64,000 nt of DNA. Origin: Clostridiales bacterium. GTDB lineage: Bacteria > Bacillota > Clostridia > Lachnospirales > Lachnospiraceae. Positions 44,731 through 54,931 of the stretch are shown piece after piece. The notes under the pieces are model-generated. The model was given only the letters and a program-made list of their open reading frames with translations. It was not told where the DNA came from and made no database searches. Numbering within the stretch: position 1 is the stretch's first letter; each line of letters starts with the position of its first letter. The translations under genes were made by a program, and so were the position numbers. The stretch spans positions 1 through 64,000 of the forward strand of contig JAAYNV010000027.1 in NCBI GenBank assembly GCA_012520645.1. The letters are read 5' to 3'.

Positions 44731-46437
44731 ATGTCAACAAAAGCGTATTATCCGTTAAATGAGATCGGTGCTGGAAAGCCGGGCTTTTCCAAGACCCGTT
44801 CTATCATTGAAGCAGCTTTCTACGGAAACAATGTGGTAAAAGTAAACACATTGAAGGAAGCTTATGAATTAGCAAAGAATTCTCCGGGAACTGTTGTAAC
44901 AGACATGCCGGTATACCATGGAGAAGAGTTTGGTCTTGAGAAAGACGCTAAGGTGCTCTTATTCAATGATGGTGCCGTAACAGGCCGTTATGCAGCAGCG
45001 CGTCGTATCAAAGGCGAGCCGGGTGTTGATGAAGCAAAGCTGGATAAAGTAGTTATGGATGCAATCTATGAGACACGTTGGAAAACAATGTATCATGCAG
45101 AGTGTTTCGTAGGTCTGGATCCGGAATTTATGGTAAAGGCTCACCTCTTAATTCCGGAAGGAGAAGAGAACATCCTTTACAACTGGATGATCAACTTCCA
45201 GTATATGTCTGACGAGTACGTTAAGATGTATAAGAAATCCAAACCGGTTGGAGACGGCAAGGAGCCGGATATCTATATCTTCTCTGATCCGCAGTGGGCA
45301 CCGCATGATGCTCCGGACGTAGATTACAGCTGCTTAAGCGATCCGCTTACACTGTGCTACTTCGATACCAACCAGAACTGTGCAGCAATCCTTGGTATGA
45401 GATACTTTGGTGAGCACAAGAAGGGTACTCTGACCATGGCCTGGGCACTGGCTAACAGAAATGGTTACGCAGCCTGCCACGGTGGACAGAAGGAGTATAC
45501 ATTACCGGATGGATCCAAGTTCGTTGCTTCTGTATACGGTTTATCCGGATCCGGTAAATCTACATTAACACATGCAAAACATGGCGGAAAATACCCGATC
45601 ACTGTACTTCATGATGACGCATTCATCATCAATACAGATACATGTTCTTCTGTAGCATTAGAGCCTACATACTTCGATAAGACAGCAGATTACCCGACAG
45701 GCTGCCCGGATAATGAATACTTATTATCCGCACAGAACTGCTCTTGTACATTAGATGAGAATGGCAAGATTCAGTTAGTAACAGAAGATATCAGAAATGG
45801 TAATGGACGTGCTATCAAGTCTAAATTATGGTCTCCGAACCGTGTGGACAAGATTGACGCTCCGGTTAACGCAATCTTCTGGATCATGAAAGACCCGACC
45901 ATTCCGCCGGTAGTAAAACTGAAAGGTGCAGCTTTAGCTTCCGTAATGGGTGCTACACTTGCAACAAAGACATCTACAGCAGAGCGTGTTGCTGCTGGTA
46001 CAGACTTAAATGCACTTCGTATTGTACCTTATGCTAACCCGTTCAGAACCTATCCGTTAGTAAATGACTATGAGAAGTTCAAGAAGTTAGTAGAAGAGAA
46101 GAATGTAGACTGCTACATCGTAAACACAGGCGACTTCATGGGTGCAAAGGTTAAACCGGCTGATACATTAGGTATCCTTGAGACTATCGTTGAAGGCAAA
46201 GCTAAATTCGAGAAGTGGGGACCGTTTGAAGATATCGAGATCATGTATGACTGGTCCGGTAAGACAGGCGACTTCACACCGAACTTAGAGGACAAGGATT
46301 ATGTAGCTGCATTAAAGAACGCTATGCAGAACCGTGTCAATGCAGTAGAAGGCTTTGCAACAAAGAAGGAAGGCTATGACAAGCTTCCGGATGAAGCTCT
46401 TGCAGCATTACAGAAATTAGTAGATGAGCTCAACTAA
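44731..46437 (+). CDS. pckA: Phosphoenolpyruvate carboxykinase (ATP)
   Basis: Interconverts oxaloacetate and PEP with ATP/ADP. The kinase P-loop VYGLSGSGKSTLTHAKHGG lies near residue 270, HDDAFIINTD follows at about 293, and the conserved nucleotide-binding segment LWSPNRVDK lies in the middle third. 568 aa, slightly long for the family. The RBS AAGGAGGAC is strong, and codon use (many TTA and GGT codons) suggests high expression. In gut Clostridia it often fixes CO2 toward succinate or propionate as well as serving gluconeogenesis. Own promoter and terminator. Confidence 0.96.
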   Translation: MSTKAYYPLNEIGAGKPGFSKTRSIIEAAFYGNNVVKVNTLKEAYELAKNSPGTVVTDMPVYHGEEFGLEKDAKVLLFNDGAVTGRYAAARRIKGEPGVDEAKLDKVVMDAIYETRWKTMYHAECFVGLDPEFMVKAHLLIPEGEENILYNWMINFQYMSDEYVKMYKKSKPVGDGKEPDIYIFSDPQWAPHDAPDVDYSCLSDPLTLCYFDTNQNCAAILGMRYFGEHKKGTLTMAWALANRNGYAACHGGQKEYTLPDGSKFVASVYGLSGSGKSTLTHAKHGGKYPITVLHDDAFIINTDTCSSVALEPTYFDKTADYPTGCPDNEYLLSAQNCSCTLDENGKIQLVTEDIRNGNGRAIKSKLWSPNRVDKIDAPVNAIFWIMKDPTIPPVVKLKGAALASVMGATLATKTSTAERVAAGTDLNALRIVPYANPFRTYPLVNDYEKFKKLVEEKNVDCYIVNTGDFMGAKVKPADTLGILETIVEGKAKFEKWGPFEDIEIMYDWSGKTGDFTPNLEDKDYVAALKNAMQNRVNAVEGFATKKEGYDKLPDEALAALQKLVDELN

Positions 46438-46464
46438 TTTTTAAATTAATCTTATAAAAAGAGG

Positions 46465-46499
46465 CGGAGAAATCCTTATGCAGGTTTCTCCGTTTTTTT
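46465..46499 (+). terminator. Terminator of pckA
   Basis: Stem CGGAGAAA(T)CC / GGTTTCTCCG with a short loop and seven T. Confidence 0.88.
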
Positions 46500-46508
46500 G
46501 ATTTCCTG

Positions 46509-46537
46509 TTGTAAAATGACAGAAGATTGGATATAAT
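46509..46537 (+). promoter_or_regulatory. Promoter of the small RNA
   Basis: TTGTAA (46509-46514), 17 bp, TATAAT (46532-46537). It is the best housekeeping promoter in this gap and fixes the expected RNA start at about 46544. Confidence 0.75.
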
Positions 46538-46543
46538 AAAGGT

Positions 46544-46806
46544 AACCTGAGATGTGCGATACTCCTGCTATTTTGAACCTACATTTACTTTAAACGGGAT
46601 TCCTATATTATCGCATGGCTGTCAAGCCCCCACTCCAATGTCATGTGTAACATGACATTGTCACATGAAATGTGACAGGGAGGATTGGAGGGGAAGGCAA
46701 AAGTGTGATTGCGGTCGCCCACCTAGCATTGCTAGGAGTCAAAGTGCAGGAACCGGCATTTTGGGGATATACAAAAGAAAAAAGCAGCCCGAAGGGGCTG
46801 CTTTTT
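46544..46806 (+). ncRNA. Structured small RNA, possible 6S RNA
   Basis: About 263 nt between a consensus promoter and a textbook terminator (AGCAGCCC-GAAG-GGGCTGCT plus T run at 46783-46806), with no reading frame. The 5' end CTGAGATGTGCGAT resembles the CTGAGATGTTCGCA of E. coli 6S RNA. TGCGATA (46554-46560) can pair with TATCGCA ~50 nt later, around an A/U-rich internal loop. Further hairpins: CAATGTCATG/CATGACATTG and CTAGCA/TGCTAG. 6S RNA would bind the sigma-70 holoenzyme in stationary phase. The identity is a proposal; the RNA gene itself is well supported. Confidence 0.6.
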
Positions 46807-46841
46807 ACTCTGTAAAAAATTATTTTTGATAGGAGCAACGG

Positions 46842-49093
46842 ATGAATCTGGATAATCGGATCAGATGGAAAATGACCGGTATTGTTTTAGGCCTGTGTCT
46901 GCTTTTTTGTTATGTTATTATGGGGGAAGAACAGGAAGAGAGCAGGTCAGGGGAGAACAGTCTGTCACCAGGGAGGAGACAGAATATCTGGCAGATATTT
47001 TTCGCAGAGCAGCTTCAGGACAGGAGGAAGCTGAAATACAAAAGCAGGTAAAGCAGATTGCTTCTATGACTGATCTGGACAGGGAAGAAGTTTATCGTAC
47101 ATATATGAAAGCCATAGAACAGTTTGGACTTCAGAATAAAATCTATGAAAAGGAGCTGGTGCCGCTATCCTGTATAGAAAACCGAATTGAGGGAGCAAGT
47201 GAGAGCCTTTGGATGGAAAAGAAATTGCAGGAAAATGATTTGTGGTGGGAGCAGATAAAGTTCAGGAACTTGTCCGCAATCGTTTATAGGGATGAGAGTG
47301 AAGGAAATGCAAAAGAAATTCTGGTATTTTGGAAAATAAAGGAACAAGATACGGCATTAAAAAATGTGTGGATTACGGAAAAGGATGAGATTGGAATTCA
47401 TTGTTATTGGGAAAATACAGCATTTGTAATCAAAATGGAAGAAACAGATGAAGCGTTAAAAAATACAGGGGAAAGGGAGCAGATCGCAGATTTATTATTT
47501 GAAGATGGATGTCTGCACCAACTGTGTATCAAAAAAGAGAAGATAACAGGACGGCTTTTGCGTATTCAGGATGGCAGACTGGAGATTGAGGGGCAGGGAA
47601 AGTATCCGGTTGCAGAAGAATTTCAGGCATATAGATTGTATGACGTACTGTGTACCTGCAGTCTGGCGGATATTTCAATCGGATACCCTTATGCGGATTA
47701 TATTGTGGAAGATGGGAAAATTTGTGCAGCGCTTCTTTGCCAGGAAGAAAAGATGGAATCCATACGTGTTCTTTTGCAGTCGGGAAATGATAATGGAAAT
47801 TATCATAAAGAGGTTACTGTAGGATGTGGTGGAAACTTTCGCGTGGAGTGGGAAGGCGGACAGGAGAGTATTCCTGCGGGAGAGTCCATACAGATTAACG
47901 CAGACAGTAAATGGTTTAAAAAAGGAGAACGAATTCGGATCGTACCGGAGGCACGGACAGATAGGCTGTGTGTAGAGAGTATTAGGAGGAGTCAGGGAAC
48001 CCCTTCTTATCACGGCTGTCTGGAAATTGTGCGGGATGAAGCAGGATTATATGTGATCAATGAGGTACTTTTGGAAGAATATCTTTATGCGGTGGTTCCA
48101 AGTGAAATGCCGGCGGGCTATCCGTTAGAGGCACTCAAAGCCCAGAGTATCTGCGCGCGGACGTATGCCTATGAGAAACTTCTGCATGCGGGGCTTCCGG
48201 CTTTTGGAGCTCATGTGGATGACAGTACCACCTATCAGGTTTATAACAATATAAGAGAACAGGAAAGAACAACACAGGCAGTCAAGGAGACTTGTGGTCA
48301 GATTTTGTCGGGTGAAAATGGACCGGTCAGTGCCTATTACTATTCCACCTCCTGCGGATACGGAACGGATGCAGGAATCTGGAGAGGCGGAGAAAATGCA
48401 GGGTGGATGTCAGAGGCAAGGCATATTGCAGAAGTGGGCGAGAGCGGGGGAGATGAATCGGAGAAAGAAAAAAATGGAGAAGCAACAGCAGAAGACTTAA
48501 AAGAATCCACCTGCTTTGAACAGTTTATACGGGGAACAGGAGAGAGTGATTTTGAAAGAAATGAACCATGGTATCGTTGGAGCTATACTGTGGAACGGGT
48601 TGATCCGGAAAAAGTAGCCAGTCGGCTAAGGGAGAGACAAAAGACTGCAGCTTCCCAGATTCTGGTAGAAAAGGATGGTGTTTTTGAAGAAGGAGAAATA
48701 AAAGAGTTGGGAGATATTTTGGATATTCGTGTGGAAAAGCGGCGAGCAGGAGGTGTCATCGATGAATTAGTTATTGAGGGAAGTCGACAGACGATCAAAG
48801 TCATATCGGAATATAATGTGAGGTATGTGTTATGTGACGGAAATTCAGAGGTGGTAAAGCAGGACGGAAGCCGTCAGAAACAAACCGCGCTTCTTCCCAG
48901 TGGCTTCTTCATAATCGAGTCTTTAAAAGAGGATGGGATTGTGATAGGATATAGATTAATCGGGGGCGGCTATGGTCATGGTGTGGGAATGAGCCAGAAC
49001 GGGGCAGCAAGCATGGCAGAGAGTGGAAGGTCTGCGGAGGACATCCTGACCTTCTTTTTTGGGCAGAGCCACATGGAGAGTATTTATCAGTGA
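46842..49093 (+). CDS. SpoIID/LytB-domain protein, frameshifted near the N-terminus
   Basis: The ATG at 46842 has AGGAG 6 nt upstream and encodes a proper membrane anchor (RWKMTGIVLGLCLLFCYVI). That frame closes at 47051 with unlikely protein. The neighbouring frame, open from 46865 to 49093, carries everything else, so one base seems to be missing between about 46920 and 46960, perhaps in the five-G run at 46922-46926. The C-terminal half is a SpoIID domain (LYVINEVLLEEYLYAVVPSE, then EALKAQSICARTYAYEK, and GYGHGVGMSQNGAASMAESG), a lytic transglycosylase fold used in spore engulfment. ~750 aa with a long unrecognised N-terminal half. Confidence 0.85.
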
Positions 49094-49109
49094 AGAAGGG
49101 AGAAAGAAT

Positions 49110-49943
49110 GTGACACACAAATTATATTGTATCGGCAGAAATTTTGCCAGACAGCTTGCCAGAGATAATGTGAATGCCTATGCGGCAAGTATAGCCTTTT
49201 TCCTGTTTTTATCGGTAATCCCGATGCTGATGCTGCTTTGTGCCATTTTACCGTATACGAATCTGACCGAGGCAGATCTCATGCGGGCATTGACGGAAGT
49301 TGTACCGTCCAGCATGGATGCTTTTGTGGTGAATCAGGTTACTTATGTGTATGATAAGTCACCGGGTGTGCTGTCTTTATCTGTCATTGTAACGGTCTGG
49401 TCTGCAGCCAAGGGAGTGCTTGCCCTGATGAGGGGACTGAATGCCGTAAACGGTGTGGTAGTGGAGCGAAGCTATGTCAGGCAGCGGCTGGAGGCTTGTG
49501 TTTACACGGTGATTATTCTGGCAGCGGTGGTATTGTCTTTGGGCTTTATGGTCTTTGGAAATGTCATAAAGGATTTTTTACTTCAGCATTTTCCGCCGAT
49601 TGGTATCGTGTTTAAAGTATTGGCGCCGTTTCGCTTTTTAATGGTATGGGCGGTGCTCACCATTGTATTCACACTGCTGTATACCTGGATTCCAAATAAG
49701 AAAATGCGTTTTAAAATGCAGATACCGGGGGCTGCGTTTGTAGCAGTTGCATGGAATCTTTTCTCCTATGGTTTTTCCATTTATGTGGATCACTATAAGG
49801 GACTGAGTATGTACGGTAGTATGACGACAATTATTATTGTTATGATCTGGCTGTACTGCTGCATGTATATCGTGATGATCGGAGCCAATATGAACCGGTA
49901 TTTTAAACCGGCAATCCGGGTATTTGTGGATAAGGAAGAGTAG
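49110..49943 (+). CDS. YihY/BrkB family membrane protein
   Basis: A 277-aa protein with six helices of the YihY (formerly RNase BN/BrkB) family. Family motifs: the Asn-Ala segment DNVNAYAASIAFFLFLSVIP and FTLLYTWIPNKKMRFKMQIP, then PGAAFVAVAWNLFSYGFSIY. Function is unknown in general. Start chosen at GTG 49110, 7 nt after AGGGAGA; earlier in-frame starts lie inside the previous gene. Confidence 0.88.
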   Translation: MTHKLYCIGRNFARQLARDNVNAYAASIAFFLFLSVIPMLMLLCAILPYTNLTEADLMRALTEVVPSSMDAFVVNQVTYVYDKSPGVLSLSVIVTVWSAAKGVLALMRGLNAVNGVVVERSYVRQRLEACVYTVIILAAVVLSLGFMVFGNVIKDFLLQHFPPIGIVFKVLAPFRFLMVWAVLTIVFTLLYTWIPNKKMRFKMQIPGAAFVAVAWNLFSYGFSIYVDHYKGLSMYGSMTTIIIVMIWLYCCMYIVMIGANMNRYFKPAIRVFVDKEE

Positions 49944-50015
49944 GAACTGAGGAAAGCGGTATCGCATAGTTACATATAGATTTACAGAATCAGAAGACAG
50001 GAGGAGTGTTACAGA

Positions 50016-50519
50016 ATGCACAATCAGTTAACACAGAAAGATATTGAAAAGATGCAGGAGGAAATCGAACATAGAAGGCTTGTAGAGCGGCCGAAGCTTT
50101 TAGAGGCAGTCAAAGAAGCAAGAGCGCAGGGCGATCTGAGCGAGAACTTTGAATATTATGCGGCCAAGCGGGAAAAGAACCGTAACGAAAGCAGGATTCG
50201 GTTTTTGGAAAGAATGATTAAAACTGCGAAGATCGTATCCGATGAGTCAAAAGAGGATGAGGTTGGCATGAACAATACAGTCAAGGTATTATTTGAAGAG
50301 GACGGCAGTATAGAAACTTACAAGATTGTCACTGCCATGCGCTGTAATTCTTTAGAAGGGCTTGTGAGTGTGGAGTCGCCGATTGGAAAGGCATTGCTTG
50401 GTCACAAGGCAGGTGACAGAGTGGAGGTGCAGGTCAGCCCGGATTATAGCTATTATCTTGTGATCCAGTCTATCGAAAATACGGAGGACGATGGAAGCGA
50501 TAAGCTGAGGAGCTTTTAA
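50016..50519 (+). CDS. greA: Transcription elongation factor GreA
   Basis: GreA enters the secondary channel of RNA polymerase and triggers cleavage of backtracked RNA. The N-terminal coiled coil carries the tip motif GDLSENFEYYAAKREKNRNE with the catalytic acidic residues, and the C-terminal FKBP-like domain has SPIGKALLGHKAGDRVEV. 167 aa. GGAGGAG lies before the ATG. The Phe for Ala after SEN is a mild variation. Confidence 0.92.
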   Translation: MHNQLTQKDIEKMQEEIEHRRLVERPKLLEAVKEARAQGDLSENFEYYAAKREKNRNESRIRFLERMIKTAKIVSDESKEDEVGMNNTVKVLFEEDGSIETYKIVTAMRCNSLEGLVSVESPIGKALLGHKAGDRVEVQVSPDYSYYLVIQSIENTEDDGSDKLRSF

Positions 50520-50570
50520 GGGGGGAATGACAGGCTGCTGTTTTTGTTCCCGTAATGCGGAAAATATGGC

Positions 50571-50599
50571 TTGACAGTTTAAAGACAGGTGTTTAAAAT
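50571..50599 (+). promoter_or_regulatory. Promoter of the pheST T-box transcript
   Basis: TTGACA (50571-50576), 17 bp, TAAAAT (50594-50599). The RNA should start near 50606. Confidence 0.8.
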
Positions 50600-50605
50600 A
50601 GAAAA

Positions 50606-50911
50606 CAGTAATGAAAATATGTAAAAAGGCAATGAAGGTGCTGATTATCATATGATAATCCTGCCGTATCGCGGCAGAAGTAGGCAGATAGCTTCTTACA
50701 GAGAGAGGAGGTCACCGGCTGCAAGCCTCCTTAGGTTCAGGTATCTGGCTGAAATTCCCACCGGAGCTTTCGGATTGAAAAATGTAGTAGGTTCGGACGT
50801 TTGGCGCGTTACGTCAGAGAGTGCCTGTGATAAAATGACAGGAATGTGGGTGGTACCGCGGAAAAACTATTTTCGTCCCTTGTATATCGTTGGATATATA
50901 AGGGATTTTTT
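50606..50911 (+). promoter_or_regulatory. T-box leader of pheST
   Basis: A tRNA-sensing riboswitch. The T-box core GGGTGGTACCGCGG lies at 50848-50861. A terminator follows (50876-50905, stem TCCCTTGTATATC / GATATATAAGGGA, then T6). The upstream stem I includes an AGTA element near 50679 and an apical GGAGG/CCTCC hairpin. Its lower strands CAGATA and TATCTG pair around an internal loop, and TTC at 50755-50757 in that loop is the probable specifier codon for tRNA-Phe. Uncharged tRNA-Phe would stop termination. Confidence 0.93.
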
Positions 50912-50943
50912 ATGCCATTATGCCAGGCAGAAAGGAAAAGAGT

Positions 50944-51963
50944 ATGAAGGAAAAATTAGAACAGATCAAACAGGAAGCATTAAAACAGATCGAAGCAAGC
51001 GATGCGTTGGAAAAACTGAATGAGGTCAGGGTCAATTTCCTCGGAAAGAAGGGTGAGCTGACGGCTGTTTTAAAGAGCATGAAGGATGTAGCACCGGAGG
51101 ACAGACCGAAGGTTGGGCAGCTTGTCAATGAAACAAGAGAAGAGATTGAAAAAGTATTGGAAACGGCTAAGACGAAAATGGAGCGTGCCGTTCGGGAAGC
51201 AAAAATGAAGTCAGAGGTTATTGACGTGACGCTTCCGGCTAAGAAGAATAACGTGGGGCATCGTCATCCGAATACCATTGCATTGGAAGAAGTCGAGCGT
51301 ATTTTCGTAGGAATGGGTTATGAGGTTGTAGAGGGACCGGAGGTAGAGAAGGACTATTACAACTTTGAAGCACTTAATATTCCGGCAGATCATCCGGCAA
51401 AGGACGAGCAGGACACCTTCTATGTGACCGGTGATATCCTTCTTAGAACCCAGACCTCACCAGTACAGGTGCGGGAAATGGAAAAGGGTAAGCTGCCGAT
51501 ACGTATGATCGCACCGGGAAGAGTATTCCGTTCCGATGAAGTGGATGCAACACATTCTCCGTCCTTTCATCAGATTGAGGGACTGGTCATTGATAAGAAC
51601 ATTACCTTTGCGGATTTGAAGGGAACGCTGGCAGAATTTGCAAAGGAGCTGTTCGGTGAGGAGACAAAGGTAAAATTCAGACCGCATCATTTCCCATTTA
51701 CAGAGCCGTCTGCAGAGGTGGATGTCAGCTGCTTTAAGTGCGGTGGAAAGGGCTGCCGTTTCTGTAAGGGCAGTGGCTGGATCGAGATTTTAGGATGTGG
51801 TATGGTACATCCGAGAGTGCTTAAGACGAGTGGCATCGATCCGGAAGAGTATTCCGGTTTTGCATTCGGTGTGGGACTGGAACGTATTGCTTTATTGAAA
51901 TATGAGATTGATGATATGAGGCTGCTTTACGAGAATGATATCCGTTTCTTAAAACAGTTCTAG
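50944..51963 (+). CDS. pheS: Phenylalanine-tRNA ligase alpha subunit
   Basis: Class II aminoacyl-tRNA synthetase subunit with the catalytic site. N-terminal coiled coil (residues ~1-85), then motif 2 and 3 segments: [40 protein letters not shown] and [18 protein letters not shown]. 339 aa. ATG 50944 is preceded by AAAGGAAAAG; an upstream start at 50920 would overlap the T-box terminator. Confidence 0.97.
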   Translation: MKEKLEQIKQEALKQIEASDALEKLNEVRVNFLGKKGELTAVLKSMKDVAPEDRPKVGQLVNETREEIEKVLETAKTKMERAVREAKMKSEVIDVTLPAKKNNVGHRHPNTIALEEVERIFVGMGYEVVEGPEVEKDYYNFEALNIPADHPAKDEQDTFYVTGDILLRTQTSPVQVREMEKGKLPIRMIAPGRVFRSDEVDATHSPSFHQIEGLVIDKNITFADLKGTLAEFAKELFGEETKVKFRPHHFPFTEPSAEVDVSCFKCGGKGCRFCKGSGWIEILGCGMVHPRVLKTSGIDPEEYSGFAFGVGLERIALLKYEIDDMRLLYENDIRFLKQF

Positions 51964-51991
51964 GAAAAAAAGAGAAAGGCATGGTTAAATT

Positions 51992-54421
51992 ATGAATACA
52001 GCATTATCATGGATTAAAGCATATGTGCCGGAGCTTGCATGCACGGATCAGGAATATTGTGATGCAATGACCTTAAGCGGCACAAAAGTAGAAGGCTATG
52101 AAAGACTGGATAAAAATCTGGAAAAAATCGTAGTCGGACAGATTGAAAAAATTGAAAAGCACCCAGATGCCGATAAGCTTATTGTATGTCAGGTCAATGT
52201 AGGAAACGAAGTGATCCAGATTGTGACCGGGGCACCAAATGTAAAAGAGGGTGACAAGGTTCCGGTTGTACTGGATGGCGGAAAGGTAGCCGGAGGACAT
52301 GATGGTGGTCCACTGCCGGAAGAAGGTATCAAGATTAAAGCGGGTAAGTTAAGAGGGGTTCCGTCGAACGGTATGATGTGCTCGATAGAAGAGCTGGGTT
52401 CTTCCCGCGAGATGTATCCCGATGCACCGGAAAACGGTATCTATATTCTTCCGGAGAATACCCCGGTTGGAGCAGACGCAGTCGAGGTGCTGGGATTGAA
52501 GGATACCGTATTTGAATATGAAATTACTTCCAACCGTGTAGACTGCTATAGCATACTGGGGATTGCACGTGAGGCAGCAGCCACCTTCCGTAAACCGTTT
52601 GTGCCTCCGGTCGTAGAGGTAAAAACAAACAACGAGGATGTCAATGATTATGTATCGGTAGAAGTAAAGGACAGCGACCTTTGCAGCAGATACTGTGCAA
52701 GAGTATGTAAAAATATCAAAATCGGACCGTCACCGGAATGGATGCAGAGAAGACTGGCAGCCAGTGGTATTCGTCCGATCAATAATCTGGTGGATATTAC
52801 GAACTATGTAATGGAAGAATTCGGACAGCCGATGCATGCTTTTGATCTGGATAAGGTAGCCGGACATAAGATTATTGTACGCCGTGCAAAGGATGGAGAG
52901 GAATTTCAGACACTGGACGGACAGATGCGTAAGCTGGATTCTGAAGTGCTGATGATCTGTGATGCAGAAAAGGAAATTGGTATTGCCGGAATTATGGGCG
53001 GTGAAAATTCCAAGATTACGGATGATGTAAAGACGGTATTGTTTGAAGCAGCAACCTTTAATGGGGCAAATATCCGTAAGTCTGCAAAGAGAATTGGTTT
53101 AAGAACGGATGCGTCCGGTATTTTTGAGAAGGGGCTGGATCCGTATAATGCCCAGGCAGCGATTGACAGAGCATGTCAGTTGATTGAAGAACTGGGCTGC
53201 GGTGAAGTGGTCGGAGGCATGGTGGATGTCAGTGTGCCGCTGCCGGAGAAAAAATTCCTTCCTTTCGTACCGGAAAAATACAATAAGCTGCTTGGCACAG
53301 ATGTGAGCCGGGAAGAAATGTTAGAAATCTTTAAGCGGCTGGAAATCGGCCATGTCGTAAACAGCAACGGAAATGAATGTCTGGAAATTCCGTCCTTCCG
53401 TCAGGATCTGGAGGGAGATGCGGATATTGCAGAAGAGGTTGCAAGGTTCTTTGGTTATGACAGGATTCCGACTACACTTCCAAGCGGTGAGGCAACGACA
53501 GGAAAGCTTTCCTTTAAGCTTCGTATTGAAGAAAAGGCAAAGGACATTGCAGAGTACTGTGGATTCTCACAGGGTATGAGTTATTCCTTTGAAAGCCCAA
53601 AGGTATTTGATAAATTATTGATTCCTAAGGATAGTCCGCTTCGCCAGACCGTGACGATTTCCAATCCGTTAGGTGAGGATTTTTCGATCATGAGAACGGT
53701 ATCCCTAAACGGAATGCTGACTTCTCTTGCAACGAACTATAACCGAAGAAATAAGGATGTCAGACTCTATGAGCTGGGAAATGTATATTTGCCGCATTCC
53801 CTGCCGCTTACAGAGCTTCCGGATGAGAGAATGCAGTTTACACTCGGCATGTATGGGGAAGGGGATTTCTTTACCATGAAGGGGGTAATAGAGGAGTTCT
53901 TTGATGCAATCGGAATGCGCAAAAAAGCAGAATATGATCCAAAAGCCGGAAAGTGTTTCCTGCATCCGGGACGTCAGGCAAATATTATATATGATGGCAA
54001 GGTGGTTGGCTTCTTAGGTGAAGTACATCCGGAGGTACTGGATAATTACGACATCGGAACAAAGACTTATGTGGCAGTGCTGGATATGCCAGAGGTTCTT
54101 CCGTTTGCGACCTTTAATCGTAAATATGAGGGAATTGCCAAATATCCTGCAGTAAGTCGTGATATCAGTATGGTCGTACCGAAGAATGTATTAGTCGGTC
54201 AGATCGAAAATATGATTGCACAAAGGGGCGGTAAGATTCTGGAATCCTATCAGTTGTTTGATATTTATGAGGGAGCACAGATTAAAGAGGGATTTAAGTC
54301 TGTGGCGTATTCCATTACATTCCGTGCAAAGGACAGAACACTGGAAGAGAATGATGTGGCAGCAGCCATGAAGAAAATCTTAAATGGTCTGGAAAGCCTT
54401 GGAATCGAACTGAGACAGTAG
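51992..54421 (+). CDS. pheT: Phenylalanine-tRNA ligase beta subunit
   Basis: The 809-aa partner of PheS. N-terminal tRNA-binding domain (VGQIEKIEKHPDADKLIVCQ near residue 45, VTGAPNVKEG), B3/B4 editing domain (NRVDCYSILGIAREAAATF, then RPINNLVDITNYVM), B5 domain and a C-terminal ferredoxin-fold anticodon-binding domain (KYPAVSRDISMVVP). 28 bp after pheS; both under T-box control. Confidence 0.97.
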   Translation: MNTALSWIKAYVPELACTDQEYCDAMTLSGTKVEGYERLDKNLEKIVVGQIEKIEKHPDADKLIVCQVNVGNEVIQIVTGAPNVKEGDKVPVVLDGGKVAGGHDGGPLPEEGIKIKAGKLRGVPSNGMMCSIEELGSSREMYPDAPENGIYILPENTPVGADAVEVLGLKDTVFEYEITSNRVDCYSILGIAREAAATFRKPFVPPVVEVKTNNEDVNDYVSVEVKDSDLCSRYCARVCKNIKIGPSPEWMQRRLAASGIRPINNLVDITNYVMEEFGQPMHAFDLDKVAGHKIIVRRAKDGEEFQTLDGQMRKLDSEVLMICDAEKEIGIAGIMGGENSKITDDVKTVLFEAATFNGANIRKSAKRIGLRTDASGIFEKGLDPYNAQAAIDRACQLIEELGCGEVVGGMVDVSVPLPEKKFLPFVPEKYNKLLGTDVSREEMLEIFKRLEIGHVVNSNGNECLEIPSFRQDLEGDADIAEEVARFFGYDRIPTTLPSGEATTGKLSFKLRIEEKAKDIAEYCGFSQGMSYSFESPKVFDKLLIPKDSPLRQTVTISNPLGEDFSIMRTVSLNGMLTSLATNYNRRNKDVRLYELGNVYLPHSLPLTELPDERMQFTLGMYGEGDFFTMKGVIEEFFDAIGMRKKAEYDPKAGKCFLHPGRQANIIYDGKVVGFLGEVHPEVLDNYDIGTKTYVAVLDMPEVLPFATFNRKYEGIAKYPAVSRDISMVVPKNVLVGQIENMIAQRGGKILESYQLFDIYEGAQIKEGFKSVAYSITFRAKDRTLEENDVAAAMKKILNGLESLGIELRQ

Positions 54422-54514
54422 AAGCGTATGGTATTAAAAGCAAGATTTTAGCAATTTCTATTCAGATTATCTCCGGATACTGTGCTATACTGGCAGATAG
54501 AAGGAGCGTGTTTT

Positions 54515-54931
54515 ATGAGCGATAATATGATTGTAAAAAAGGCAGCAGATTTTATTGAAAAACATCTGGACGAAGATTTGTCCCTGGATATGATTGCGGA
54601 AGGATTGAATTATTCAAAGTATTATATTGCCAGAGCTTTTGCGAAAGAAACGGGTTGCACAGTATATAAGTATATTCAGGGAAGGAGACTGACGAAAGCT
54701 GCAAAAAAGTTAGCGGAGACAAAAAAGCCGATTATTGAGATTGCCTATGAAGCGCATTATAATTCCCAACAGGCGTTTAACCTGGCATTTCGCCGGCTTT
54801 ATCTATGTACGCCCAGAGCATACCGTCAAAACGGGATTTTTAGTCCGAAGCAGACCAGAATTAGTATGAAAAGTATACAGATTCAGTCTGTTAGTACTAC
54901 AACAATGTTTGGAGGCAGGATGGTAGCATGA
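54515..54931 (+). CDS. AraC-type DNA-binding protein without effector domain
   Basis: A 138-aa protein made almost only of an AraC double helix-turn-helix ([20 protein letters not shown], then [18 protein letters not shown], and [20 protein letters not shown]). It lacks the usual sensing domain, like MarA/SoxS-type activators. AAGGAG precedes ATG 54515. Its end overlaps the next ATG by 4 bp (ATGA), so it is coupled to the ClpP paralogue and probably governs it or shares its stress signal. Confidence 0.88.
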   Translation: MSDNMIVKKAADFIEKHLDEDLSLDMIAEGLNYSKYYIARAFAKETGCTVYKYIQGRRLTKAAKKLAETKKPIIEIAYEAHYNSQQAFNLAFRRLYLCTPRAYRQNGIFSPKQTRISMKSIQIQSVSTTTMFGGRMVA

